Source of the DNA: Marmoricola sp. OAE513
GTDB lineage: Bacteria; Actinomycetota; Actinomycetes; Propionibacteriales; Nocardioidaceae
Assembly: GCF_040546585.1 (NCBI RefSeq)
Contig: NZ_JBEPOC010000001.1
Span: forward strand, 3,100,001-3,164,000
DNA length: 64,000 nt
Reading direction: 5' to 3'
Of the stretch, positions 26,317 through 34,139 are shown piece after piece. The position numbers and the translations under genes were made by a program. Under the pieces are notes generated by a model. The model made no database searches and was not told where the DNA came from. It saw nothing but the letters and a program-made list of their open reading frames with translations. How positions within the stretch are numbered: the first letter of the stretch is position 1; the number at the start of each line of letters is the position of its first letter.

Positions 26317-27891
26317 CTAGGTCGAGGCGATGACGGCGTGCGCCGCGTTGTGCCCGCCGAGACCGCTGACCGCCCCTCCGCGCCGGGTTCCCGACCCGCA
26401 CAGCAGCACCGAGGGGACGCCCGTCGCGACGCCCCACTGCTGGGCCGGCGTCTCCAGCGACTCGCGGTTCGAGGCCCACGGCCAGGCCAGGTCGCCGTGG
26501 AAGATGTGCCCGCCGGGCATCGCCAGATCGGCCTCGACGTCCTGGGGGAACTTCGCCTCCACGCAGAGCTCGCCGTCCGGGCCCGTCATCACGCAGGAGA
26601 GCAGCGGCTCCATCAGGTGCACGTCGATCGCGGCGATCGCGCGGCGCACGGCCTCGAGCCTGCGCGCCTCGGGGTCCACCTCGAAGAGCGCCTCGGGCAT
26701 GTGCAGCCCGAAGTAGGTCAGCGTGTGCGCGCCGAACGACGCGAGCTCGCCGAGGATCGAGGGATCGGTGAGGGAGTGGCAGTACAGCTCGCCCGGGGGA
26801 GTGGTGGGCACCTGGCCGCGCGCGGCCTCGGCGTACGCCGTCCCGAGCGCGCCGTACTCCTCGGCGACGTGGAACGTGCCGGCGAAGGCGGTGCGCGGGT
26901 CGACGCCGGTCTTGAGCCGGGGGAGCCGCGAGAGCAGGAAGTTGATCTTGAGCTGTGCGCCGCTGGGCTTGCTCGCCTGGTCCGGCTCCTCGCCGAGCAG
27001 GATCTTCAGCACCCACGGGGCGACGTTGGCCATTACGGTGCCGGCGCGCACGCTGTGCTCGCGGCTGCCGTCGTGCCAGGTCACCTCGGCGCCGTCGAGG
27101 TCGCTCCGGATGGCGCTGACCCCGGCACCCGTGATGATCTCGGCTCCAGCGGTCGTGGCGGCCTGCGCCATCGCGTCGGTGACGGCGCCCATCCCGCGCA
27201 CGGGTACCCGCCACTCGCCGGTCCCGTTGCCGATCAGGTGGTAGAGGAAGCAGCGGTTCTGGATCAGCGACCGGTCGTAGAGGTCGGCGAAGGTGCCGAT
27301 CAGCGCGTCGGTCGCGACCACGCCGCGGACCAGGTCGTCGGTGAAGCGCTTCTCGATCAGCTCGCCCAGCGGGCGGTCGACCACGGCTGACCACAGGTCG
27401 GGCTCGACGCCGGCCGCCATCTCCCGCGCGGTCATCAGCGGCCGGGTCAGGGTCGGTGCGACCCGGGTCGCGAAGTTCGCCATCTCGGCGTAGAACCGGC
27501 GCCAGGCGTCGTACTCGTTGTCGCTGCCCGTCAGCGCCCGGAAGGACTCCCGGGTCGCCTGGCCCTCGTCGTGCTCGACCAGGAGCCCGAGGTTCCGCCC
27601 GTCGCGGATCGTGGGGGAGTACGACGCCACCGCGCGTGAGCGCAGCTCCACGTTGAGGTCGAGGTCGCGCGCGACCGACTCGGGCAGCAGCGAGACCAGG
27701 TAGGAGTAGCGCGACAGGCGAGCGCCCATCCCCGGGAACGCCTCGGTGCTGACCGCGGCGCCGCCGACGTGGTCGAGCCGCTCGAGGACGAGCACCGATC
27801 GGCCGGTGCGGGCCAGGTACGCCGCCGCGGTGAGGCCGTTGTGACCTCCGCCGACGACGACCACGTCGTAGCTCTCGCGGCGCTGGCTCAT
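26317..27891 (-). CDS. NAD(P)/FAD-dependent oxidoreductase, phytoene-desaturase-like
   Basis: 524 aa. The Rossmann FAD motif YDVVVVGGGHNGLTAAAYLARTG starts the protein (GGGHNG at 14-19) and the C-terminal FAD motif GGAVSGLGGHNAAH is intact. The family includes CrtI desaturases and many uncharacterised relatives, so carotenoid chemistry is possible but not assured; no crtB or crtE lies nearby. ATG 27891 has TACGGT 6 bp upstream. A long open reading frame continues upstream in the same frame but is not coding. Confidence 0.85.
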   Translation of the reverse strand: MSQRRESYDVVVVGGGHNGLTAAAYLARTGRSVLVLERLDHVGGAAVSTEAFPGMGARLSRYSYLVSLLPESVARDLDLNVELRSRAVASYSPTIRDGRNLGLLVEHDEGQATRESFRALTGSDNEYDAWRRFYAEMANFATRVAPTLTRPLMTAREMAAGVEPDLWSAVVDRPLGELIEKRFTDDLVRGVVATDALIGTFADLYDRSLIQNRCFLYHLIGNGTGEWRVPVRGMGAVTDAMAQAATTAGAEIITGAGVSAIRSDLDGAEVTWHDGSREHSVRAGTVMANVAPWVLKILLGEEPDQASKPSGAQLKINFLLSRLPRLKTGVDPRTAFAGTFHVAEEYGALGTAYAEAARGQVPTTPPGELYCHSLTDPSILGELASFGAHTLTYFGLHMPEALFEVDPEARRLEAVRRAIAAIDVHLMEPLLSCVMTGPDGELCVEAKFPQDVEADLAMPGGHIFHGDLAWPWASNRESLETPAQQWGVATGVPSVLLCGSGTRRGGAVSGLGGHNAAHAVIAST

Positions 27892-27897
27892 GGAAGA

Positions 27898-27903
27898 ACC
27901 GTA
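27898..27903 (-). promoter_or_regulatory. -10 element TACGGT of the flavoprotein gene
   Basis: Minus-strand TACGGT, 6 bp, then ATG, giving a leaderless geometry. Confidence 0.4.
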
Positions 27904-27979
27904 GCGGAGGGGACGATTCGGGACGTGTCCGTCGTCACCAGGACATAACGCATCGTGGGGGTGCCTCGTTGACTCGGAC

Positions 27980-28354
27980 ATGAACGCACTGCGCAGCTGG
28001 ACCCGGCCCCGGAGCCTCCGCCTCCAGGTCCTGCGCCTGCTCGCCGTGCGCGTGGTCGGCTTCGGCGCCCTGGTCGCCACGGTGCTGATCGGCCAGATGG
28101 TGGCGGTCCGTCCCTCGGCCGCGCCGTTCGAGACGACGCCGTCGGCGCTGCCGTCGTGGACCGCCGCCGACCAGGCGGGAAACCCCGACTGCGTGCCCGC
28201 CGCGGCCTGGCCGGCCGGAAGCCCCGCGACCGCGGTCGTGGCGCACAGCTTCAGCGACGACCTCACCCGTCGGATCGACTTTGACGATGCCTGGGCGGCG
28301 AACCACAACGCCACCGACACCGACGACGTGTGGGTTCTCGGTATCTGCTCTTGA
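27980..28354 (+). CDS. Hypothetical single-helix membrane/secreted protein
   Basis: 124 aa. An Arg-rich N-terminus is followed by one hydrophobic helix (VVGFGALVATVLIGQMVAV), then about 75 polar, likely extracytoplasmic residues with cysteines in DCVP and GICS. No known family recognised. The start ATG is the first in frame and lacks a clear ribosome site. The end abuts the pirin promoter. Confidence is moderate because nothing but frame and topology supports it. Confidence 0.5.
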   Translation: MNALRSWTRPRSLRLQVLRLLAVRVVGFGALVATVLIGQMVAVRPSAAPFETTPSALPSWTAADQAGNPDCVPAAAWPAGSPATAVVAHSFSDDLTRRIDFDDAWAANHNATDTDDVWVLGICS

Positions 28355-28379
28355 AAATAGTTGAACGTTGAACTATTGT
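28351..28379 (+). promoter_or_regulatory. Pirin promoter with palindromic operator in the spacer
   Basis: TTGAAA (28351-28356) and TATTGT (28374-28379) are separated by exactly 17 bp, and ATG 28387 follows 7 bp later (leaderless). The palindrome ATAGTTGAACGTTGAACTAT (28357-28376, two mismatched positions) fills the spacer and touches the -10. It is an unusually AT-rich island, and a repressor binding here would block RNA polymerase. Confidence 0.6.
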
Positions 28380-28386
28380 TCAGGGC

Positions 28387-29367
28387 ATGCCAGCAATCAC
28401 CGTTGACGACCTGACCGTTCTGGACCGGCTGCCCGTCCCCGGACTCGGCGACACCGTCCGCCCCGTCAAGCAGATCATCGACGCCCCCTCGGGCTTCGAG
28501 GGCGAGGGCTTCCCGGTGCGCCGCGCCTTCGCGGGCGTCGACCTGCGCGACCTCGACCCGTTCATCCACATGGACCAGATGGGTGAGGTCGAGTACGCCC
28601 CCGGCGAGCCGAAGGGCACGCCCTGGCACCCGCACCGCGGTTTCGAGACCGTCACCTACATCATCGACGGTGTCTTCGACCACCACGACAGCCACGGTGG
28701 TGGCGGCACGATCACCAACGGCGACACCCAGTGGATGACGGCCGGCTCCGGCCTGCTGCACATCGAGGCTCCGCCGGAGTGGCTCGTGCAGGCCGGTGGG
28801 CTGTTCCACGGCATCCAGCTGTGGGTGAACCTCCCGAAGGACGCCAAGTGGAACGCCCCGCACTACCAGGACATCCGCTCGGGCCAGGTCGGCCTGGCCA
28901 CCTCCGCCGACGCCGGCGCGCTGGTCCGGGTCATCGCCGGCGAGGTCGGCACGACCCAGGGCCCCGGCTCGACGTACACGCCGATGACGATGGTGCACGC
29001 AACGGTCGAGCCCGGCGCCCAGCTCGAGCTGCCGTGGAACCCCGAGTACAACGCGCTGGTCTACGTCCTCTCCGGGCACGGCACCGTCGGCCTGGACAAG
29101 AAGCCGCTGCGGATGGGCAACCTCGCCGTGCTCGGCAAGGGTGACTTCGTCACCGTCGAGGGGTCCCGGACCCAGGACAGCCGGACGCCGGCGTTCGACG
29201 TGGTCGTCCTCGGAGGCAAGCCGATCCGCGAGCCGATCGCCATGGCGGGACCGTTCGTGATGAACACCAAGGCCGAGGTGATGCAGGCGTTCGAGGACTT
29301 CAACAAGGGTCGGTTGGGCACGATCCCCAGCGTCCACGGAGCGCCGACCACCCTGCAGGAGGGCTGA
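28387..29367 (+). CDS. Pirin family protein
   Basis: 326 aa bicupin. The N-terminal cupin metal motif HPHRGFETVTYIIDG and HHDSHGGGG are those of pirins. These iron-binding cytoplasmic proteins act as quercetin 2,3-dioxygenases or redox-responsive regulators. The length is slightly long, with a C-terminal VMQAFEDFNKGRLGTIP tail that is common in the group. It lies behind a strong promoter with an operator in its spacer, so it is probably induced by a small molecule or stress. It is monocistronic. Confidence 0.92.
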   Translation: MPAITVDDLTVLDRLPVPGLGDTVRPVKQIIDAPSGFEGEGFPVRRAFAGVDLRDLDPFIHMDQMGEVEYAPGEPKGTPWHPHRGFETVTYIIDGVFDHHDSHGGGGTITNGDTQWMTAGSGLLHIEAPPEWLVQAGGLFHGIQLWVNLPKDAKWNAPHYQDIRSGQVGLATSADAGALVRVIAGEVGTTQGPGSTYTPMTMVHATVEPGAQLELPWNPEYNALVYVLSGHGTVGLDKKPLRMGNLAVLGKGDFVTVEGSRTQDSRTPAFDVVVLGGKPIREPIAMAGPFVMNTKAEVMQAFEDFNKGRLGTIPSVHGAPTTLQEG

Positions 29368-29379
29368 GTCCGACCTGCC

Positions 29380-29799
29380 TCAGGGCAGGTGCGGGAGCAG
29401 TGGTGTCACGGTCACGGTGAACGGCCGGTGCGGCTGGGTGGCGCGCCTGTCCGCGACGACCTGGGCCGCGAGCTCGAGCGCCTCGACCCCGCTGCTGCAC
29501 GGGACGTGGTGGTTGACCAGCCCGGTGCGCAGGTCGCAGGTCACCACGAGGTGCGCGCAGGCCGCCCGCCCGGCGGCCGCGGCGTCGCGCGCCCGCTGGA
29601 GCAGGTCGACGGCGCCGGCCTCGTCGAGCGCGGCGAAGTCGGCGACCTCGACCGTGGCCGGCTTCAGGTCGCTGCGGATCTTCAGCAGGGGAGCGACGTA
29701 CGGGCGCCTGCGCGTCGCCGCCCTCGCCGGTGCTGCCAGCGGGGCGGGATCGGTGAACGACGTGCCGCCGGTGGCACGGGCCTTCAGCTTCTTGAACAC
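29380..29799 (-). CDS. Hypothetical protein
   Basis: 139 aa from GTG. A basic, Arg/Ala-rich N-terminus (FKKLKARATGG) precedes a mixed alpha/beta body with LVVTCDLRTGLVNHHVPCSSGVEALELAAQVV. No membrane helix, signal peptide or family motif recognised. It converges on the pirin gene and lies just downstream of the MerR gene on the same strand, so it could be the distal gene of that transcript (95-bp gap). Confidence 0.5.
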   Translation of the reverse strand: MFKKLKARATGGTSFTDPAPLAAPARAATRRRPYVAPLLKIRSDLKPATVEVADFAALDEAGAVDLLQRARDAAAAGRAACAHLVVTCDLRTGLVNHHVPCSSGVEALELAAQVVADRRATQPHRPFTVTVTPLLPHLP

Positions 29800-29893
29800 A
29801 AGGACTCCAGTCCGGGAAGAGATCTACCCCGGAAGGACGCAGAACGAGCCGCCTCATCACGCCGTTCGCCGAGGCGGTCGGCCCTGCTGGGTC

Positions 29894-30775
29894 CTAGGAC
29901 AGCTTGTCGACGTACGCGACCACGCGGTTGAACAGCGCCGCCACGCCCGCGGTCGAGGCGGCACGGGGTGCGGGAGTCTCTGCCAGCTCGTAGAGCAGCG
30001 GCTGCGCCGCCAGGACGCCGGCGTCGGCGGCCACCGATGCGGCGATCCGTGCGGCGTCGCGGACCGCTACCGGGTCCACGGTCCACACGGACTCGAACAC
30101 CCGGTGGCGGTCGGGTACCTCTGACTGTCCCGGGAGCTCCCACGCGGACAGGCACGCCGTGGTGCCGAGCGCGTCGCACACGACGGCCCACTCGCGGCGC
30201 ATCGGGGCGTTCTCGTCCAGCGTTGACCGGATCGGCCCCTCGGCGGAGTTTGCGTTGCCGTCCCAGTGGTCCGCGAAGACGATCGCCGTGCGCGCGACCC
30301 GAGCGAGCTCGTTCCACCGCGGCGCGGACGGCTCGTAGAAGTCGCCGCGCTGGAAGGCGCCGAAGAGCACCGGTCGGTCGGCCGTCGCGCAGCACTCGTC
30401 CTCGATCGCCCAGGAGAGCGCGATGAGGGTCGACTTGCGCAGCCGGTGCACCGGGAGCGCGGGGTGCAACCTCCGCAGCTCGGCGAAGATCGACGGCGTG
30501 CTGGGCGCCTTGGTGGCGGACGCCTCCGCGATGGCCACCTCCAGGCGGATGCCGCCCTCCTTGCGCCGCAGGACCTGCTGGACGAGCGCGACGTCGGCGT
30601 CGCTGTAGCGCCGGTGGCCGCTGGCCAGGCGACGAGGTTCCGGAAACCCGTGGCGGGCCTCCCACATGCGCAGCACCGCCGGGCTCAGGCCCGTGCGCTC
30701 CGCGAGGTCGCCGATGGTGAGCTCTGAGCGCTCGTCATCGGTGGGGGGTTGCGCGATCCCGGGGTCCTGGTCCAT
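29894..30775 (-). CDS. MerR-family regulator with DICT sensory domain
   Basis: 293 aa. The N-terminal MerR helix-turn-helix and wing are LTIGDLAERTGLSPAVLRMWEARHGFPEPRRLASGHRRYSDADV (about 17-60). The rest matches the DICT sensor layout, including STLIALSWAIEDECCA and a central FQRGDFYEPSAPRWNELARVARTAIVFAD. DICT domains are often associated with light or redox sensing. ATG 30775 follows TATGGT by 6 bp (leaderless); GTG 30781 is an alternative. Its own promoter contains palindromes shared with the divergent operon, so it probably represses or activates both. Confidence 0.88.
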   Translation of the reverse strand: MDQDPGIAQPPTDDERSELTIGDLAERTGLSPAVLRMWEARHGFPEPRRLASGHRRYSDADVALVQQVLRRKEGGIRLEVAIAEASATKAPSTPSIFAELRRLHPALPVHRLRKSTLIALSWAIEDECCATADRPVLFGAFQRGDFYEPSAPRWNELARVARTAIVFADHWDGNANSAEGPIRSTLDENAPMRREWAVVCDALGTTACLSAWELPGQSEVPDRHRVFESVWTVDPVAVRDAARIAASVAADAGVLAAQPLLYELAETPAPRAASTAGVAALFNRVVAYVDKLS

Positions 30776-30781
30776 GCTCAC

Positions 30782-30822
30782 ACCATAAACCTAAACAACG
30801 TGTTTAGGAACTTGTTCAAGTT
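30782..30822. promoter_or_regulatory. Divergent operator region of the MerR-DICT operon
   Basis: Minus-strand -10 TATGGT is at 30787-30782. CCTAAACA-N3-TGTTTAGG (30790-30808) is a perfect 8-bp inverted repeat, and AACTTG-TT-CAAGTT (30809-30822) directly abuts it. Together they fill the gap between the MerR start and the ribosome site (GGAG, 30824-30827) of the divergent small gene. They are the best candidate MerR binding sites. Confidence 0.65.
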
Positions 30823-30833
30823 TGGAGAGTGCC

Positions 30834-31055
30834 ATGAACAACATGAGCAAGATCGAGGACGGGGTCGTCGACTGGTCGGACCTCGGCCGCGAGATGTGGT
30901 CGTTCCTCACCGGCCGGCAGGCCGAGATCAACTACCGCTTCGTCGACATGACCGTCGAGATCCCCCGTGACACGGGACCGGCTTCTCCGCGTGCCGTCTG
31001 GAAGGTGGACGGCACCCTGCAGATCACCACGCGAGACAACGCGGCCGGAGCCTAG
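30834..31055 (+). CDS. Small conserved-looking protein, first gene of the MerR-DICT operon
   Basis: 73 aa from ATG 30834, with GGAG seven bases upstream. It contains WSDLGREMWSFLTGRQAEINYRF then a beta-rich MTVEIPRDTGPASPRAVWKVDGTLQITTRDN. No membrane segment. No family recognised. The pattern (a helical DLG-W-FLTG unit and a strand-rich half) suggests a compact domain that may bind the next protein. The gap to the FHA gene is two bases. Confidence 0.75.
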   Translation: MNNMSKIEDGVVDWSDLGREMWSFLTGRQAEINYRFVDMTVEIPRDTGPASPRAVWKVDGTLQITTRDNAAGA

Positions 31056-31057
31056 GC

Positions 31058-31987
31058 ATGCCCGTCGTGGCACCGCCGCAGATCGAGGTGAGCGCCGACC
31101 TGCGCTTCAGCGTCGAGCTGCCCGGGCACGGGCCGGTGCGCGGAACCGTGGTCGGCTCCGGCAACCGTCTCGAGGTCCGGCTGGACGACCCGGCCTACTT
31201 CGCCGGCGGCCGGGACGCCGGTCACCTGCGCGCCCTGGCCTCTGCCCTGGCCGAGCGCGACATCACCGTCGTCGTCAAGGCGGGTGACACCACCCTGCTC
31301 GAGATCGGCGCCACGGACCCCCCGTGGTGGCAGCGACGACTCAGCAGGTCGCGGCACCTGAAGGTGGTGAGCGTGCGCGGTGCCGTCACCGGTGCCATCG
31401 GTCGGGTGCGCGGTGCGACCGCGGAGGCGGTGCTGCCGACCAGGGACCTCGTCCCGCCGACGACCTTGCTTCCCCTCGCGCCCACCTTCGGACGCGCCGA
31501 CCGCCGGGTCACCACGACGCACGACCCCCGACGCGCGGGCAACCCGAGGCTGGTGCTGTCCGCCTCGAACCGCGGGCTGCCCGACGACGCGCGGATCGTC
31601 TTCCCGCTCCTGGCCGAGACCACCACCATCGGCAGCGGGGCCGGGTGCGACATCCGGCTGCCGGAGCTCGAGCCGCTGCACGCGGTCGTCGTCCACGACG
31701 GACGTGACGAGTTCGTCGTACGGCGCGTCGCCGCCCGGGCGCACGTCCTCGTGCACGGGGCCGTCGTGCAGGACGACCTGGTGCTGCGAACCGGAGCCCG
31801 TCTCACGGTGGGCCCGTGGACCCTCGCCTTCCGCCGCGCCGAGTACGCCGACCACGGTCGCCCGTTCGGGGGCCGGATCGGCGGAGAAGCAGGTCACCAG
31901 CGCAGCCAACCCCCGGCGCCCGCCGACGGCGCCGGCAGCGACGGGGGCGGCCCCACGGTGGTGCTGGACCCGCAGGGACCCCGATGA
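31058..31987 (+). CDS. FHA-domain protein with N-terminal domain of unknown type
   Basis: 309 aa. Residues ~1-90 form a strand-rich unit (IEVSADLRFSVELPGHGPVRG...) and a basic stretch WWQRRLSRSRHLKVVSVRGAV follows. A C-terminal FHA domain begins with TTIGSGAGCDIRLPELEPLHAVVVHDG (the GS and H positions of the fold). FHA domains read phosphothreonine, so a kinase partner is implied; the nearest kinase is at 49.6 kb. The first part shares an organisation with its 73-aa neighbour only by proximity. It overlaps the next ATG by 4 bp. Confidence 0.75.
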   Translation: MPVVAPPQIEVSADLRFSVELPGHGPVRGTVVGSGNRLEVRLDDPAYFAGGRDAGHLRALASALAERDITVVVKAGDTTLLEIGATDPPWWQRRLSRSRHLKVVSVRGAVTGAIGRVRGATAEAVLPTRDLVPPTTLLPLAPTFGRADRRVTTTHDPRRAGNPRLVLSASNRGLPDDARIVFPLLAETTTIGSGAGCDIRLPELEPLHAVVVHDGRDEFVVRRVAARAHVLVHGAVVQDDLVLRTGARLTVGPWTLAFRRAEYADHGRPFGGRIGGEAGHQRSQPPAPADGAGSDGGGPTVVLDPQGPR

Positions 31988-33243
31988 GGTCGGAGCTGCC
32001 GGTCGTGGTCGTCGGAGCAGGCCTCGCGGGCCTCGCGTGCGCCGGGCGGCTGGCCCGGGAGGGGGTGGCGGTCGTGGTGCTGGAGGCCGGCGACGGGGTC
32101 GGAGGTCGGATGCGCACCGAGCGCGTGGACGGGTTCACCATCGACCGCGGCTTCCAGGTCCTCAACACCGCGTACCCGGCGTTGCGCAGCTCCGGCGTCC
32201 TGGACGCGTTGGACCTCCGGTTCCTGCCCCGCGGGGTCCGCGTACGCCGCGACGGCCGCCTGCACGACGTACCGCACCCCCTCGCGTCAGCGACAGCACC
32301 GTTGCGGGCGCTGACCTCCGGGGTCGCGGGCGCCCGCGACAAGCTCGACCTCGCGCGGTACGCCGGCGCACTGGTCGCCGCGCCGACGTCAGCCATCAAG
32401 GACCGCGTCGACGTCCCTGCCACTCAGGCCTGGGCCTCGGCGCTCTCCCCGGAGGTCGTCGAGGGCGTCCTGGTCCCGTTCCTCACCGGGGTCGTGCTGG
32501 AGGAGGACATCGGGACGAGCCGTGTCTTCACCGACCTGATGATGCGCATGTTCGCGCGGGGTACCTCCGCAGTCCCCGCGCGCGGGGTGCAGGAGCTGCC
32601 GAGGCATCTCGCCTCGCGGCTCCCCCCGGAAACGGTGCGGCTGGAAGCGCCCGTGGTCCGGGTGGCGCCGTTCTCCGTCGAGCTCGAGGACGGGTCGGAG
32701 CTCGACGCACGCGCGGTCGTAGTCGCCGTGGACCCGTGGGCGGCTCACCGACTCGTCCCCGGGCTCGGTCACCCTCCCGCAGCACGCGGTGTCAGTACCC
32801 ACTACTTCGCCGCGCCTCCCTGGGCGGGCTCCGACGGGACCCTCGTCGTCGACGCCGACAGGTCGGGGATCGCCAACTCGGTGGTGCTCACCGAGTCAGC
32901 GCCTGAGTACGCGCGGGACGGACGAGCGCTCATCGCGACGTCGGTGGTGCACGGCGGTTCCGGTGCGGATCTCACGCCCGACCAGGTGGCCGTGCTCGCC
33001 GCCGAGCTCCACGAGACGTCCGCCTCCCGGTGGGAGCACCTGGTCACCCGCGACGTCGCCGCCGCGCTTCCCGCGATGCCCGCACCGCACCCGTTGCGCA
33101 AGCCGGTCTACGTCCCCGACGCCGGCGTGTGGGTCGCGGGTGACCACCGCGACACCAGCTCGATCCAGGGAGCCCTGGTCTCGGGTCGCCGTACGGCGTC
33201 CGAGGTGCTGCGTCACGTCACTCTGAACCGGGCCGCCTCGTGA
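31984..33243 (+). CDS. FAD-dependent amine-oxidase-fold oxidoreductase
   Basis: 419 aa. The N-terminal motif PVVVVGAGLAGLACAGRLAREG (GAGLAG 11-16) plus a GGRMRTERVDGFTIDRGFQVLN segment mark the amine-oxidase/carotenoid-isomerase-like flavoprotein group. The C-terminal GVWVAGDHRDTSSIQGALVSGRRTA is the second FAD-contact motif. Likely substrates are isoprenoid or quinone molecules; not determined here. It is coupled on both sides by 4-bp overlaps. Confidence 0.85.
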   Translation: MRSELPVVVVGAGLAGLACAGRLAREGVAVVVLEAGDGVGGRMRTERVDGFTIDRGFQVLNTAYPALRSSGVLDALDLRFLPRGVRVRRDGRLHDVPHPLASATAPLRALTSGVAGARDKLDLARYAGALVAAPTSAIKDRVDVPATQAWASALSPEVVEGVLVPFLTGVVLEEDIGTSRVFTDLMMRMFARGTSAVPARGVQELPRHLASRLPPETVRLEAPVVRVAPFSVELEDGSELDARAVVVAVDPWAAHRLVPGLGHPPAARGVSTHYFAAPPWAGSDGTLVVDADRSGIANSVVLTESAPEYARDGRALIATSVVHGGSGADLTPDQVAVLAAELHETSASRWEHLVTRDVAAALPAMPAPHPLRKPVYVPDAGVWVAGDHRDTSSIQGALVSGRRTASEVLRHVTLNRAAS

Positions 33244-34139
33244 GCCCGGCCCCGGTCCTGGTCGCGGGCGGCACCGGTTTCGTCGGCCGCCGGTTGGTGG
33301 CTGCGCTCGCCGAGCAGGGCGAGGACGTCCGGGTGATGACCCGGCGGCCCACGTCCTACTCCGGCCCCGGTGTGCCGGTGCGGGGTGACGTCGAGCAGCT
33401 CGCGTCCTTGGAGAGCTCGCTGGCCGGCTGCCGCGCGGCGTACTACCTGGTGCACTCCCTGGACCGTCCCGACTTCCGGGCCCACGACGCCGCCGCGGCG
33501 CGCTCCTTCGCGCAGGCAGCGGCAGCGAGCGGGGTGGAGCAGATCATCTACCTCGGCGGACTGGGCAACGACGAGGACGACCTGTCCTCGCACCTGAGGA
33601 GCCGGCGCGAGGTCGAGGGCCTCCTGGGTTCGACCGGCGTTCCGGTCACGGTCCTGCGTGCGGGCATCATCGTCGGCCACGGCGGCATCTCCTGGGAGAT
33701 CACCCGCCAGCTGGTGGAGCACCTGCCGGCGATGATCACGCCGCGCTGGGTCCGCACGCGGACCCAGCCGATCGCGGTCGACGACGTCGTCGGCTACCTG
33801 GTCGGCGTGCTCGACCGGGCTGACGCCCTCGGGCGCGTCTTCGAGGTCGGCGGACCAGACGTCCTGGAGTACAAGGAGATGCTCCAACGGGTGGCGGCCG
33901 TAGAAGGGAAGTCCTTGCTGGTGGTGCCCGTGCCCCTGCTCTCCCCGGCACTGTCCTCGAGGTGGTTGGCGCTGGTGACCGACGTCGACGTGCGCTCCGG
34001 CAGGAACCTCATCGACTCGATGGTCAACGAGGTGGTGGTCACCGACCACTCGATCGCCGACGTCGTCCCGCTGACCCCGAAGGGCTACGACGACGCGGTC
34101 CGTGCTGCGCTCGACGAGCGACGGCGGGAAGGGCGATGA
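33240..34139 (+). CDS. NmrA/NDUFA9-like NAD(P)-binding protein
   Basis: 299 aa atypical short-chain dehydrogenase. The dinucleotide motif is VLVAGGTGFVGRRLVAAL (GGTGFVG), with YYLVHSLDR and the ARSFAQAAAASGVEQIIYLGGLG segment typical of the NmrA/NDUFA9-like group. The catalytic Tyr-x3-Lys is not obvious, so it may be a redox sensor or act on an isoprenoid-linked substrate. GTG start overlaps the flavoprotein stop by 4 bp, and the stop overlaps the CPBP start. Confidence 0.85.
   Translation: MSPAPVLVAGGTGFVGRRLVAALAEQGEDVRVMTRRPTSYSGPGVPVRGDVEQLASLESSLAGCRAAYYLVHSLDRPDFRAHDAAAARSFAQAAAASGVEQIIYLGGLGNDEDDLSSHLRSRREVEGLLGSTGVPVTVLRAGIIVGHGGISWEITRQLVEHLPAMITPRWVRTRTQPIAVDDVVGYLVGVLDRADALGRVFEVGGPDVLEYKEMLQRVAAVEGKSLLVVPVPLLSPALSSRWLALVTDVDVRSGRNLIDSMVNEVVVTDHSIADVVPLTPKGYDDAVRAALDERRREGR

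Noticed and set aside
27892-29337. Upstream extension of the flavoprotein frame to over 1000 codons
   Set aside because: The extension covers the pirin gene on the other strand and has no domain; the protein starts at the Rossmann motif near MSQRRES, with a -10 at the right distance.
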